Below are positions 26,991 to 37,696 of a stretch of 64,000 bases of DNA, one piece after another. How positions within the stretch are numbered: the stretch's first letter is position 1; each line of letters opens with the position of its first letter. Under the pieces are notes generated by a model that searched no databases, was not told the DNA's origin, and saw nothing but the letters and a program-made list of their open reading frames with translations. A program made the translations under genes and the position numbers. Source of the DNA: Mycolicibacterium vinylchloridicum (GTDB lineage Bacteria > Actinomycetota > Actinomycetes > Mycobacteriales > Mycobacteriaceae); the NCBI RefSeq assembly GCF_013404075.1, contig NZ_JACBJQ010000001.1, forward strand, positions 186,001 through 250,000. The letters run 5' to 3'.

Positions 26991-27893
26991 ATGACGAGCC
27001 TGCCGCCGGTCGGCAGCCGGGTGAGCGTTCGCTATCGCCTGCCCGCGGGCACGACGCCGCCCATGACCGACGTGATCGGCGAACTGCAGGCGCTCGATCC
27101 GGTGATCGTGGTGCGCACCAAATCCGACGGACTTGTCGAGGTCGCGCCCGCCGATGTGGTGGCTGTACGCGAGCTCAGCGTGGTTCCGGTGCGGGCCTCC
27201 GAAATTCGTGCGCTGGAGCACGCGGCGGCGCTGGCCTGGCCGGGCACCGAGCAGAGCTGGCAGCACGGGTGGCTGTTGCGTGCCGGCGGCGGGTACACCA
27301 GCCGGGCCAACTCGGCTGTGCCGCTGGATTTCTCGGCGACCATTGCGGCCCTGCCGCCGATCATCGACTGGTATCGCCAACGGGGTTTGCAGCCGTGGCT
27401 GGCGCTGCCGGAGCGGCTGCTGCCGATTCGAGCTGAGGGCGTCAAGCACACCCGGGTGATGGTCACCGATCTCACCGACGCCGTCCCGGATCCGGCGGTC
27501 GCGCTGCTGGATCGCCCGGATGCGGCGTGGCTGACGGGTTACGCACGCGACGTGCCCACCGATGTGCTGACCGCGGTCGTGGACGGCGAGGTGGTGTTCG
27601 CCGCCTCCGGCGCCGCGGTCGGGCGCGGGGCGGTGACGACCGCGCCGGACGGCGCCTGCTGGCTGGGGATCTCGGCGGTGCACGTCGGGGCCGAACAGCG
27701 CAGGCAAGGCCATGCCCGACGGTTGTGCGCGGCGCTGATGCGCTGGGGTGCGCAGCTCGGCGCGACCCGGGCGTATGTGCAGGTGCTGAGCGAAAACGAC
27801 GGTGCGATCAGGCTGTATCACGCGCTGGGTTTCCGGTTGCACCATCACCATCGCTACGTCGATGCCGTGTCGTTGACCGGACGTAGGGTGTAG
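26991..27893 (+). CDS. GNAT-family N-acetyltransferase (Rv0428c-like)
   Basis: This 300-residue protein has an N-terminal beta-barrel-like region (VGSRVSVRYRLPAGT, VVRTKSDGLVEVAPADVVAV), a middle region, and a C-terminal GNAT domain. The domain shows ISAVHVGAEQRRQGHARRLC, the acetyl-CoA-binding Q/RxxGxA loop, and LSENDGAIRLYHALGFRLHH. Position between def and xthA mirrors M. tuberculosis. An acetyltransferase downstream of deformylase suggests N-terminal protein modification, but that is inference from context only. Confidence 0.88.
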   Translation: MTSLPPVGSRVSVRYRLPAGTTPPMTDVIGELQALDPVIVVRTKSDGLVEVAPADVVAVRELSVVPVRASEIRALEHAAALAWPGTEQSWQHGWLLRAGGGYTSRANSAVPLDFSATIAALPPIIDWYRQRGLQPWLALPERLLPIRAEGVKHTRVMVTDLTDAVPDPAVALLDRPDAAWLTGYARDVPTDVLTAVVDGEVVFAASGAAVGRGAVTTAPDGACWLGISAVHVGAEQRRQGHARRLCAALMRWGAQLGATRAYVQVLSENDGAIRLYHALGFRLHHHHRYVDAVSLTGRRV

Positions 27894-27896
27894 CCC

Positions 27897-28727
27897 ATGC
27901 CCGACGACGTCCTGCGCATCGCCACCTGGAATGTGAACTCGATTCGCACGCGGGTGGACCGGGTCGTCAGCTGGCTGCAACGTGGTGACGTCGACGTACT
28001 CGCGATGCAGGAAACCAAGTGCGCCGACGACCAGTTCCCCACCATGCCGTTCCTCGAGGCCGGCTACGAAGTGGTGCACTGCGGGTTCAACCAGTGGAAC
28101 GGCGTCGCGATCGCCTCCCGGGTCGGCCTCGATGACGTCGAGGTCGGTTTCGACGGCCAGCCGTCCTGGAGTAAAGACGGGGCGGACGCCAAGGCCGAGG
28201 CCCGCGCGCTGGCCGCCACCTGCGACGGCGTGCGGGTGTGGAGCCTTTATGTGCCCAACGGCCGCACCCTGGCCGATCCGCACTATCAGTACAAGTTGGA
28301 ATGGCTTGCCGCCCTTCGCAATACCGCCGAAGCCTGGCTGGACAGCGATCCGCAGCAGCCGATCGCCCTGGTCGGCGACTGGAACATCGCACCCACTGAC
28401 GAGGATGTCTGGGACATGGCGGCCTTTGACGGCGCCACCCATGTGTCGGAGCCAGAACGTAAGGCGTTCAACGCCTTCATCGACACCAAGTTCACCGATG
28501 TGGTCCGCCAATACACACCCGGTCCCGGGGTCTACACCTACTGGGACTACACCCAGCTGGCCTTCCAGAAGCGCCGCGGCATGCGCATCGACTTCATCCT
28601 CGGCTCACCGGGGCTGGCACAGCGGGTGACCCATGCCGAGATCGTCAAGGACGAACGCCGTCCCGGCAAGAAGGGCGACCCTGCGCCCAGTGATCACGCA
28701 CCGGTGCTGGTCGATCTGCGCCGCTGA
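27897..28727 (+). CDS. xthA: Exodeoxyribonuclease III / AP endonuclease
   Basis: This 276-residue EEP-family nuclease nicks 5' to abasic sites and removes 3' blocks in base excision repair. Motifs seen are IATWNVNSIRTRVD, AMQETKCADDQFP (catalytic Glu), WSLYVPNG, VGDWNIAPTDEDV, RIDFILGSP and PSDHAPVLVDL (catalytic Asp-His). Length and motif order match the family exactly. It follows the GNAT gene after 3 bp, in the same transcript as def. Confidence 0.96.
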   Translation: MPDDVLRIATWNVNSIRTRVDRVVSWLQRGDVDVLAMQETKCADDQFPTMPFLEAGYEVVHCGFNQWNGVAIASRVGLDDVEVGFDGQPSWSKDGADAKAEARALAATCDGVRVWSLYVPNGRTLADPHYQYKLEWLAALRNTAEAWLDSDPQQPIALVGDWNIAPTDEDVWDMAAFDGATHVSEPERKAFNAFIDTKFTDVVRQYTPGPGVYTYWDYTQLAFQKRRGMRIDFILGSPGLAQRVTHAEIVKDERRPGKKGDPAPSDHAPVLVDLRR

Positions 28728-28739
28728 GCTCAAATGTCT

Positions 28740-29777
28740 TCAGAGGCTTGACGGCTCGCTGACCTTCACCAGCATCTTGCCGATGTTGGCGCCGGTGAAC
28801 AGTCCGTTGAGCGCGTCGACACACGATTCGAGCCCGTCGAAGACGGTCTCGCGGTGCACCAGCTTGCCCTCGGACTCCCAGCGGCGAAGATCGGCGAACG
28901 CCTCGTCGAAGCGGCCCCACATGTCGAGGGCGTTGAACCCTTGCATCGAGGCGGTTTTCGCCAGCAGGTTGACGTAATTGGCCGGCCCGGGATGCTCGCC
29001 GGTCAGGTAGCTGGAGATGACGCCACACAACACCACCCTGGCCTTGGGCGCCAGCCTGCCGAGCACCGCGTTGAGGATCGGGCCGCCGACGTTGTCGAAA
29101 TAGACGTTGACGCCCTTGGGGCAGTGCGCCTTGAGGGCGGCGGGGATGTCGTCGCTCTTGTAGTCGATGCACGCGTCGAAGCCGAAGTCCTCGACCACGG
29201 CCCGGCACTTGTCCGGTCCGCCGGCAATGCCGATGACCCGGGCCCCGGCGATCTTGGCGATCTGCCCGGCCACCGAGCCGGTGGCGCCGGCCGCGGCCGA
29301 CACCACGACCGTCTCCCCATCCTGCGGGCGGCCGATGTCGGTCATCCCGAAATAGGCGGTCGCGCCGGTCGGGCCGTACACGCTCATGATGGCCAGCTGG
29401 TCCGTTTCGCCGGGGATGGGCGTGCTGAACACGTCGTCGCGGATGATCGCGTAGTCCTGAAAGCCGGTGAGAGTGGTGACGATGTCGCCCTTCGCGAACG
29501 CCGCACACCGCGATTCGACCACCTCGCCTATCCCCGCGGCACGGATCACCTCGCCGAGTTGCACTGGCGGCAGGTAGCTCGGCTGATCGTCGAGCCAGGT
29601 GCGGACGGCGGCGTCCAGACCCACATAGGTGGTCCGCAGCAGCGCCTCGCCGTCGGCGAGCTCGGGTGCGGCCGTGGTGATCAGCTCGGTGTCGGCGGGT
29701 TGCACGAGCCCGGTCGGGCGTTGGCGCAGCAGGATCTGGCGGTTCGTCAGCGCGGGCACGAACGTGAAGCTACCCAA
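28740..29777 (-). CDS. NADP-dependent oxidoreductase, MDR family (PTGR/curcumin-reductase-like)
   Basis: This 345-residue medium-chain reductase lacks zinc-ligand cysteines, as in the leukotriene-B4/prostaglandin reductase group. An N-terminal substrate domain has NRQILLRQRPTGLVQPADTE. The cofactor-binding Rossmann part has GETVVVSAAAGATGSVAGQI and YFDNVGGPILNAVL, then NYVNLLAKTASMQGF. Such enzymes reduce alpha,beta-unsaturated carbonyls. It is convergent with xthA and starts an accessory stretch not present in this position in M. tuberculosis as I remember it. Confidence 0.9.
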   Translation of the reverse strand: MGSFTFVPALTNRQILLRQRPTGLVQPADTELITTAAPELADGEALLRTTYVGLDAAVRTWLDDQPSYLPPVQLGEVIRAAGIGEVVESRCAAFAKGDIVTTLTGFQDYAIIRDDVFSTPIPGETDQLAIMSVYGPTGATAYFGMTDIGRPQDGETVVVSAAAGATGSVAGQIAKIAGARVIGIAGGPDKCRAVVEDFGFDACIDYKSDDIPAALKAHCPKGVNVYFDNVGGPILNAVLGRLAPKARVVLCGVISSYLTGEHPGPANYVNLLAKTASMQGFNALDMWGRFDEAFADLRRWESEGKLVHRETVFDGLESCVDALNGLFTGANIGKMLVKVSEPSSL

Positions 29778-29932
29778 GGCGGCGACAGTTTGGAGCCAGG
29801 ATGGGACAGTCCCACGATCGGGTGACCACCGACGTATCGGTCCGGGGCACGTGAGCCGGCGGCGATTACCGGCAGGTGAACATTCGGCGGTTCGGGTGGC
29901 GATAGCGCGTCACCGAAACAACGATCATCGAG

Positions 29933-30217
29933 ATGCGATCGTTTGTGTCGGTTTATGTCGACTGGGCAGCCACCGTGGAGCACGTGCGTGCCGCCGCGTC
30001 GAAACTGCCGATGCCCGCCGGGGTGCTCGGCGTCGACGTCGTGGAGGCGGGCGACACATTCGGCTGCCGGATCGCCGTGGACCTGACCGGTGACTTCGAC
30101 GAGCGGCGCGACGGCACCCTGATCGCCCGCGCCTACGCTGCCCAACTCTCCGAGGTGCTCGCCGTGCCGGCGTTCGCCCTGGCCGACCTCATTCTGGTCG
30201 GCCGTTCGGATTGCTGA
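29933..30217 (+). CDS. Small protein of unknown function
   Basis: A 94-residue frame reads MRSFVSVYVDWAATVEHVRA, then KLPMPAGVLGVDVVEAGDTF and CRIAVDLTGDFDERRDGTLI. It has no signal peptide, no membrane segment and no known motif. A balanced alpha/beta pattern and a Cys-containing C-terminal end (LVGRSDC) are all that can be seen. Codon use looks mycobacterial (G/C third positions), supporting a real gene, but no ribosome site is clear. Confidence 0.5.
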   Translation: MRSFVSVYVDWAATVEHVRAAASKLPMPAGVLGVDVVEAGDTFGCRIAVDLTGDFDERRDGTLIARAYAAQLSEVLAVPAFALADLILVGRSDC

Positions 30218-30272
30218 ACCCGGGCCGTTCTCGGCTCGTCACGGTCTGTTCGCGCAGACGTGCTGGGGTGGG

Positions 30273-30653
30273 ATGGTGAGTTCGGACATCGATATCCTGA
30301 TTCCCAAAAGCACCGCACACCAGACGTTGACGTGCATCGACGCACTCATCGAGCTTTATCGCCGCGAACGACCCGCCGGAGGTGCGCGGGTGGTCGGCGA
30401 TCTCATCGAACTCCGTGAGGTGATCTCGCAGAGCATGCGAGCGTCCCGCGACCGCACCGCCCGGGTGGCAGCCGTCACCCTGGTCAGGGTGTCCGATCGT
30501 CTCAAGGCTTGTGCCCAGGACGAATTGGGTCCCGACGAGATGCAGGCCGCCATGTGGCGCACCGCCGGACGACTGCATCGCTGGGTCGCCGAGGGGACGG
30601 CCCCGCCGGTGCCTACTCGGCCGTCGCCTGCGCGGGCGCCCGGCCCTCGGTGA
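30273..30653 (+). CDS. Small helical protein of unknown function with a hybrid tail
   Basis: This 126-residue frame begins MVSSDIDILIPKSTAHQTLT. Residues 12-100 look helical and charged (LIELYRRERPAGGARVVGDL, IELREVISQSMRASRDRTAR). The last 15 or so residues (PTRPSPARAPGPR) are the antisense reading of the MFS-gene remnant at 30613-30675, so the original C-terminus may have been replaced when that locus was rearranged. Function is unknown. Confidence 0.5.
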   Translation: MVSSDIDILIPKSTAHQTLTCIDALIELYRRERPAGGARVVGDLIELREVISQSMRASRDRTARVAAVTLVRVSDRLKACAQDELGPDEMQAAMWRTAGRLHRWVAEGTAPPVPTRPSPARAPGPR

Positions 30654-30675
30654 CCGGTTCGCCGTAGCGGCCCGG
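30613..30675 (-). pseudogene. 3' stub of a lost DHA2-type MFS transporter gene
   Basis: On the minus strand this fragment reads GRYGEPVTEGRAPAQATAE then stop. It matches the end of the intact exporter at 31580 (GRYGGDSVTEDQTPEQATDE then stop), with an in-frame one-codon indel and mostly synonymous or conservative changes. Homology ends abruptly near 30675, with no transporter sequence upstream. It is best read as the remnant of a second, diverged paralogue whose body was deleted or replaced by the alpha/beta hydrolase gene now between the two copies. Confidence 0.7.
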
Positions 30676-30781
30676 ACGCAGTTCTCGCATCCGCGGGAAC
30701 TGCCGAGAAGCCGCCAGTCCACCGCGAATGCTATGAAAAGATGCTGCCCAGGACCGTGGCCGGTTCGCAGGGGGTGGCTCA

Positions 30782-31561
30782 TTGCTTGAATTGATCGACA
30801 AAGGGGCGGCTACCAGGTCGGCCGCCCCGCTGCTTTTTGTTCACGGCGCTTGCAGCTCGGCACAGCTGTGGGACGACCACTTCCTGGACTTCTTCGCCGA
30901 CAAGGGCTATCGCGCCATCGCCCTGAGCCTTCGCGGCCACGGCGACAGCAGCACATCCAAGCCTCTCAACGATTGTTCGCTTGCCGACTATGTGGAGGAC
31001 GTAGGCGCCATTGTCGCCCAACTATCTTCTCCGCCGGTGCTGATCGGCCATTCGATGGGTTGTTGGGTCGTACTGAATTACCTTACGAAGCACGGTGCCC
31101 CAGCCGGAGTTCTTATGGCACCCGGAACACCGAAAGGCCTACGCCGATGGGCATTCCGCGCCGTCAAGCGTCACCCGTGGCTGGTTATCCGCAGTAACGT
31201 CTTCGGCAACCCGGTTGATCTATTCAGCACTCCGGCCCTGGTCCGCGAATTCTTGTTCAGTGCCCAGACCCCGGACTCCATCGTGATGTCGTGTATGTCC
31301 CGCCTCGAACCCGAAAGTGCACGCGCTGCAAGAGAAACCGTGGACCAACTTCCCGATGCTCGCGACATAACAGCACCGTTGCTGGTTCTCGGCGCAGGAA
31401 GCGACGGATCGCGAATCGAGGGAGACGCCTCGGCCCTAGCGGGTATTTATCAGGCCGATGTGGAGATCTTTCCCGACATGGGGCACGTCATGATGCTGGA
31501 GCCCCGCTGGTCCGATGTCGCCGAACGAATCCACACCTGGTTGTCCAGCCAGTCACGTTGA
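30782..31561 (+). CDS. Alpha/beta hydrolase
   Basis: This 259-residue hydrolase has the oxyanion motif LLFVHGACSSAQLWDDHF, the nucleophile elbow LIGHSMGCW (Ser), an acid candidate in VLGAGSDGSRIEGD, and the catalytic His in FPDMGHVMMLEP. Translation probably starts at TTG 30782, preceded by the strong ribosome site AGGGGG about 8 bases upstream. The substrate is unknown; the fold covers esterases, lactonases and haloperoxidase-like enzymes. By eye the gene is less GC-rich at third positions than its neighbours, and it sits exactly between an MFS stub and an intact MFS gene, suggesting acquisition by replacement. Confidence 0.85.
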   Translation: MLELIDKGAATRSAAPLLFVHGACSSAQLWDDHFLDFFADKGYRAIALSLRGHGDSSTSKPLNDCSLADYVEDVGAIVAQLSSPPVLIGHSMGCWVVLNYLTKHGAPAGVLMAPGTPKGLRRWAFRAVKRHPWLVIRSNVFGNPVDLFSTPALVREFLFSAQTPDSIVMSCMSRLEPESARAARETVDQLPDARDITAPLLVLGAGSDGSRIEGDASALAGIYQADVEIFPDMGHVMMLEPRWSDVAERIHTWLSSQSR

Positions 31562-31579
31562 GTGCCGCTCCTGCGGTGT

Positions 31580-33337
31580 CTACTCGTCCGTCGCCTGCTC
31601 GGGGGTCTGGTCCTCGGTGACCGAATCGCCGCCGTAGCGGCCCGCGCTGAACAGCGACGCAATAGCGCCGATCACCATCATCAGCGCGGCAGCGCCGAAC
31701 ACCACCACCAAGCCCGAGTGGAACGGACCGGTGATCAGGTTCGGGAAGAACGTCTGCCCAGTCAGCACGTCGGCATTGACGCCCGGTTGGTGCAGCGCGT
31801 CGTACGGTGCCAGCAACTCGGCGATCGGGTTGTAACCCAAGAACGCGGCGAACAGGCTGCCCACCGGTGGCAGATTGGCCACGTCGTGGGCCACCGACGC
31901 TGAAACGCCTTGAGCCTGTAGGCCCTGGCTCATTGCGTCCGGCAGGGTGTGCGCCAGTCCGACGATCATCAGCGAGAAGAAGATGCCGATCGACAACGAG
32001 TTGCCGGCATTGAAGAACGTCGACCGCACCCCGGAAGCCGCACCCCGCTGGGAAGCGGGCACGCTGGACATGATGGCTGCGGTGTTGGGCGCGGTGAAGA
32101 CACCGCCGCCAAGGCCGTTGAGAAACACCAGCACCGCAAAGACCCAGTAGTTGAAGTTGACCGGGATCATCAGCAGCGCAACGAATGTCACCGCCATCAA
32201 CAGCATGCCGGTGACGGTGAACGGCCGCGCGCCGAACCGGTCGGCGAACGAGCCGGCGATGGGTGCGGCGGCGAGGAAGCCGAACGTCGCCGGCAGCAGG
32301 TAAATGCCCGCCCACAGCGGCGTGGATTCAAAGCTATAGCCGTGCAACGGAAGCCAGATGCCCTGCAGCCAGATGATCAACATGAACTGTAAGCCGCCCC
32401 GGCCCATCGACGACATCAACCCGGCGAGGTTGCCCATGCCGAAAGCGGCCGACCGGAACAACCGGATATCGACCATCGGCTGGGCCACCCGCAGTTCGAC
32501 GAAACAGAACGCCACCAGAAGCAGCACGCCGCCGATGATCGAGCCCAAGACGAGTGGGTTGGTCCAGCCCGTCGTCGAGTCGCCGTAGGGCTGGATTCCG
32601 TAGGTGATCCCGACGAGCAGCACGGTCAGTCCGATACCGAAGGTGAAGGTGCCGGCCCAGTCCACGCGGCCGGGGCTACGGACCCCCAGTTCCTTCAGGG
32701 AGCGCACGCTCCAAAGGGTGCCGATGATGCCGATCGGCACGCCCACCCAGAAGATGGCCTGCCAGTGGATCTCGGAGAGCACGCCGCCGATGAGCAGGCC
32801 GAGGAACGACCCGGCCACCGCCGCGACCATGTTGACCCCCAGCGCCATGCCGCGCTGATTGGCGGGGAACGCATCGGTGAGGATGGCCGACGACGACGAC
32901 ATCAGCATTGCGCCACCGACGCCCTGGATCACGCGCCAGGCGATCAGCCAGATCGCCCCGCCGTCGAGATGGAACGGGTCGAACGACAGCGCCACGGCCG
33001 CCAGGGTGAACACGACGAAGCCGACGTTGTAGATCTTCACCCGGCCGTACATGTCGCCGAGACGGCCGAACGGCACTACCAGTACGGCGGTCACCACCAG
33101 GTAACCCATCAGCATCCACAGCAGGTAGCTGACATTGCCGGGCGCCAGGGGGTTGAGACCGATACCCCGGAAGATGGCAGGCAGTGAGATCAGGACGATC
33201 GACGCGTTGACCGCCGCCAGGAGGATGCCCAGCGTGGTGTTGGACAGCACGACCCACTTGTAGTGCGGATGGTCGTGGTCCATCCGGCGACGGCGACGGT
33301 CGGTTTCAGCCAGGGCAGGGTCAAGCTCGGTCGTCAC
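31580..33337 (-). CDS. DHA2-family (EmrB/QacA-like) MFS drug exporter
   Basis: This 585-residue transporter has 14 hydrophobic segments. The first helix region is YKWVVLSNTTLGILLAAVNA. Motif A is PFGRLGDMYGRVKIYNVGF, and motif C-like stretches include GVNMVAAVAGSFLGLLIGGV. The second-half motif is GSFADRFGARPF. Such proteins export drugs or hydrophobic compounds using the proton gradient. GTG 33337 is chosen; a longer frame upstream runs through the regulatory and repeat region and into the DUF559 gene. An inverted repeat lies 12 bp upstream of the start. The C-terminal tail is duplicated in the stub at 30613. Confidence 0.92.
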   Translation of the reverse strand: MTTELDPALAETDRRRRRMDHDHPHYKWVVLSNTTLGILLAAVNASIVLISLPAIFRGIGLNPLAPGNVSYLLWMLMGYLVVTAVLVVPFGRLGDMYGRVKIYNVGFVVFTLAAVALSFDPFHLDGGAIWLIAWRVIQGVGGAMLMSSSSAILTDAFPANQRGMALGVNMVAAVAGSFLGLLIGGVLSEIHWQAIFWVGVPIGIIGTLWSVRSLKELGVRSPGRVDWAGTFTFGIGLTVLLVGITYGIQPYGDSTTGWTNPLVLGSIIGGVLLLVAFCFVELRVAQPMVDIRLFRSAAFGMGNLAGLMSSMGRGGLQFMLIIWLQGIWLPLHGYSFESTPLWAGIYLLPATFGFLAAAPIAGSFADRFGARPFTVTGMLLMAVTFVALLMIPVNFNYWVFAVLVFLNGLGGGVFTAPNTAAIMSSVPASQRGAASGVRSTFFNAGNSLSIGIFFSLMIVGLAHTLPDAMSQGLQAQGVSASVAHDVANLPPVGSLFAAFLGYNPIAELLAPYDALHQPGVNADVLTGQTFFPNLITGPFHSGLVVVFGAAALMMVIGAIASLFSAGRYGGDSVTEDQTPEQATDE

Positions 33338-33348
33338 GGGCGAATCTC

Positions 33349-33364
33349 GTTTCGTATGCGAAAC
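33349..33364. promoter_or_regulatory. Inverted repeat in the MFS promoter (operator candidate)
   Basis: GTTTCG-tatg-CGAAAC is a perfect 6-bp inverted repeat 12-27 bp upstream of the leftward MFS start. It is followed upstream by an A/T-rich patch with TATAGC- and TAACAT-like -10 options (33366-33390). TetR or MarR control of drug exporters by such sites is common, but no regulator gene is adjacent. Confidence 0.4.
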
Positions 33365-33418
33365 ACATATGTTAGCTATACAAATCAAATGGGGCCAATC
33401 GATATTCCCGGGTTCGAA

Positions 33419-33467
33419 TTTCACCTTTCGCAGCCAAAGATCGAGTACACCCCTGCAAAACGTGAAA
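33419..33467 (+). repeat. 49-bp repeat, left copy flanking the DUF559 gene
   Basis: It starts TTTCACCTTTCGCAG, has AAAGATCGA in the middle and ends TGCAAAACGTGAAA. It matches the copy at 34401-34449 at 38 of 49 positions in the same orientation, with the differences concentrated in a 9-base central block. Both copies are internally palindromic (TTTCAC...GTGAAA). It lies 23 bp beyond the stop of the DUF559 gene. Confidence 0.8.
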
Positions 33468-33489
33468 GTCGATTCCCGGCCGGCGAGGG

Positions 33490-34344
33490 TCAGGGTTTCC
33501 AACCGCGGGACAGCAGAAGACGACGGGCGCGGTCGACGATGTCGGCGTCGCGGTCTTCCTTGATGACGTGGTCGACCGCCCAGCCGAGGCTTTCCACGAT
33601 CGGGCGCAGGCGCACGTCCTTCACGTACGCGCGCCGGTCGGTGCGATGCACGTCGCCGTCGTACTCCGAGCCGACCCGGAATTCCTCCCACCCCAAGTCG
33701 AGGATCCGGACCGCCTCCCATCCCTTCAGCACCGGGACTTGAGTTGCCGGACGGGGGAGGCCGGCGTCGACGTACAACAGTCGCAGGCGAGTCTCCTGCG
33801 GCGAGGCCGCTCCACCATCCACCAACGGCAGCACGTCGACCAACTGCTTGAGTCCGCGCACTCCGGGATACCGCTTGGCCAGGACCAGCACATCTTCAGC
33901 CGAGAACACTCCGTTACGCATCAGCGAGTCCAGCCGGGCGATCGATTCACCGCGTCCCAGATGCCTACCCAGGTCGAACGCCGCGCGTGCGCGTACGACC
34001 ACGGGAATGCCCGAAACCTTGGTGACCTCGTCGGGCGCGAGCGACTCCTGACGGACGACCAGACCTGCCTGCGGCCGCGCGTGCCGCGGGGTGATCAGCT
34101 CAATCGTGGCGTCCGCGTCGACCCAGCTCGCGCCATACAGTCCGGACGCCGCCACACCGGTGACCACCGCCTGCCGGCCGGTCGCCAACCACGCCGCCTT
34201 CGCCCTGTCCCACAACGTCACCGGCGAATCCCTCGGCACGTAGACACCGCGGAACACCGGCCGATACCAGCGGGCCAGTTCACTCCTGGTGAGCCGGCCG
34301 GTCGTCAGCGCCTCCCGGCCCAGGAACACCTCCCGCTTGGCCAT
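33490..34344 (-). CDS. AbiEi-like N-terminus plus DUF559 (Vsr-like) nuclease-fold protein
   Basis: This 284-residue protein is of the type annotated as type IV toxin-antitoxin AbiEi-family or DUF559 in mycobacteria. The N-terminal part is a winged-helix-like segment (EALTTGRLTRSELARWYRPV, then FRGVYVPRDSPVTL). The C-terminal part is the DUF559 domain related to Vsr/PD-(D/E)XK nucleases, with SPQETRLRLL (Glu), RILDLGWEEFRVGSEYDGD (Asp and Glu), HRTDRRAYVKD and ESLGWAVDHVIKED. DNA cleavage is plausible but unproven for this family. It is flanked by 49-bp direct, palindromic repeats at 33419 and 34401, so gene plus repeats looks like one transposable or regulatory unit. A second member lies at 55987-56847. 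Confidence 0.82.
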   Translation of the reverse strand: MAKREVFLGREALTTGRLTRSELARWYRPVFRGVYVPRDSPVTLWDRAKAAWLATGRQAVVTGVAASGLYGASWVDADATIELITPRHARPQAGLVVRQESLAPDEVTKVSGIPVVVRARAAFDLGRHLGRGESIARLDSLMRNGVFSAEDVLVLAKRYPGVRGLKQLVDVLPLVDGGAASPQETRLRLLYVDAGLPRPATQVPVLKGWEAVRILDLGWEEFRVGSEYDGDVHRTDRRAYVKDVRLRPIVESLGWAVDHVIKEDRDADIVDRARRLLLSRGWKP

Positions 34345-34396
34345 GGCGGGAGCATGTCATCGGGCACCGACACCGCGGGTAGCAAGATCAGGCCGT

Positions 34397-34453
34397 CGAG
34401 TTTCACGTTTCGCAGCGAAAGATCGAAAGAGTCGGTGCAGAACGTGAAACTCG
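34397..34453 (+). repeat. Palindromic repeat, right copy flanking the DUF559 gene
   Basis: The core 34401-34449 is the second copy of the 49-bp repeat. Here the inverted repeat is perfect over 13 bp: CGAGTTTCACGTT (34397-34409) pairs with AACGTGAAACTCG (34441-34453). An inner hairpin TTTCG-cag-CGAAA and the conserved AAAGATCGA lie in the loop. It lies 53 bp upstream of the DUF559 start and about 50 bp upstream of the TPP riboswitch of thiC. Confidence 0.8.
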
Positions 34454-34502
34454 CGCTCGGTCGCGCACCGCGGCGATGGGTTACTGTGGGCGGCGGAAAC
34501 CA

Positions 34503-37006
<2,504 letters not shown>

Positions 37007-37010
<4 letters not shown>

Positions 37011-37624
37011 GCCTCGACGACATCGCGGGCGTCGCCCACGAACCGGACGGCACACCGGCCGGGGTGGTGATGCTGACCCACGGCGCCGGCGGCAGCCGGG
37101 AGTCCCCGCTGCTGATCAGGATCTGCGACGAGTGGGCGTCGCGCGGCTGGCTCGCGGTGCGCTACAACCTGCCCTATCGGCGGCGCCGCCCGAAGGGACC
37201 GCCGTCGGGGTCGGCGGCCGGCGACCGGGACGGCATCGTCGAGGCGCTGACCCTGGCCCGCACGCTGGCAGGCGGCCCGGTGATCGCCGGCGGGCACTCC
37301 TACGGCGGACGGCAGACCTCGATGGTCGCCGCCGAGCACCCCGACCTGCTGGACCTGCTCACACTGTTCTCGTATCCGCTGCATCCCCCGGGCAAGCCCG
37401 ACCGGCTGCGCACCGAACACTTCGGCGGGATCACCGTCCCGACGGTGTTCACCCACGGCACCTCCGACCCGTTCGGCGGCATCGACGAGGTTCGCGACGC
37501 CGCCAACGGCATCGCCGGGCCCGTCGAGATCGTCGAGATCACCGGCGCGCGCCACGACCTCGGGTCCAAGACGCTCGACGTCCCCACACTGGCGGTCGAT
37601 GCCGCGCTGCGGGCCCTGCGCTGA
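37007..37624 (+). CDS. Alpha/beta hydrolase of the KANL3/dienelactone-hydrolase type (Rv0421c-like)
   Basis: This 205-residue hydrolase has GVVMLTHGAGGSRESPLLIR (oxyanion loop), RYNLPYRRRRPKGPPSG, the nucleophile elbow IAGGHSYGGRQTSM (Ser), FTHGTSDPFGG (Asp) and ITGARHDLG (His). All triad positions are present. It overlaps thiD by ATGA, so it is expressed with thiamine genes, as in M. tuberculosis. A role in salvage or clean-up of pathway intermediates is possible but not shown. Confidence 0.85.
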
Positions 37625-37660
37625 CGACATTGGTCCCCGGGACTCGGGCCGAACGGCTTC

Positions 37661-37690
37661 ACCTTACTCGTGAGTAAGGTACGGTATTCT
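37661..37690 (+). promoter_or_regulatory. 20-bp palindromic operator plus -10 box of the monooxygenase gene
   Basis: ACCTTACTC-gt-GAGTAAGGT (37661-37680) is a perfect 9-bp inverted repeat. TATTCT (37685-37690) follows, spaced 6 bases from the ATG at 37697, which fits a leaderless transcript starting at the A of the ATG. The operator would cover roughly -17 to -36, the classic position for a TetR-type repressor. No regulator gene is adjacent. Confidence 0.65.
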
Positions 37691-37696
37691 GGCCGC

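Noticed and set aside
26793..28511. Leftward 572-codon frame antisense to def, GNAT and xthA
   Set aside because: Three well-recognised genes occupy the opposite strand; the frame has no motifs.
33419..34453. CRISPR or integron attC interpretation of the repeats around the DUF559 gene
   Set aside because: Only two repeat copies with a gene, not short spacers, between them; no cas genes, no integrase, and no attC-type core sites.
37670..37696. GTG 37670 as start of the monooxygenase
   Set aside because: It lies inside the perfect operator palindrome and upstream of a well-placed -10 box, so it is unlikely to be transcribed in frame as a start.
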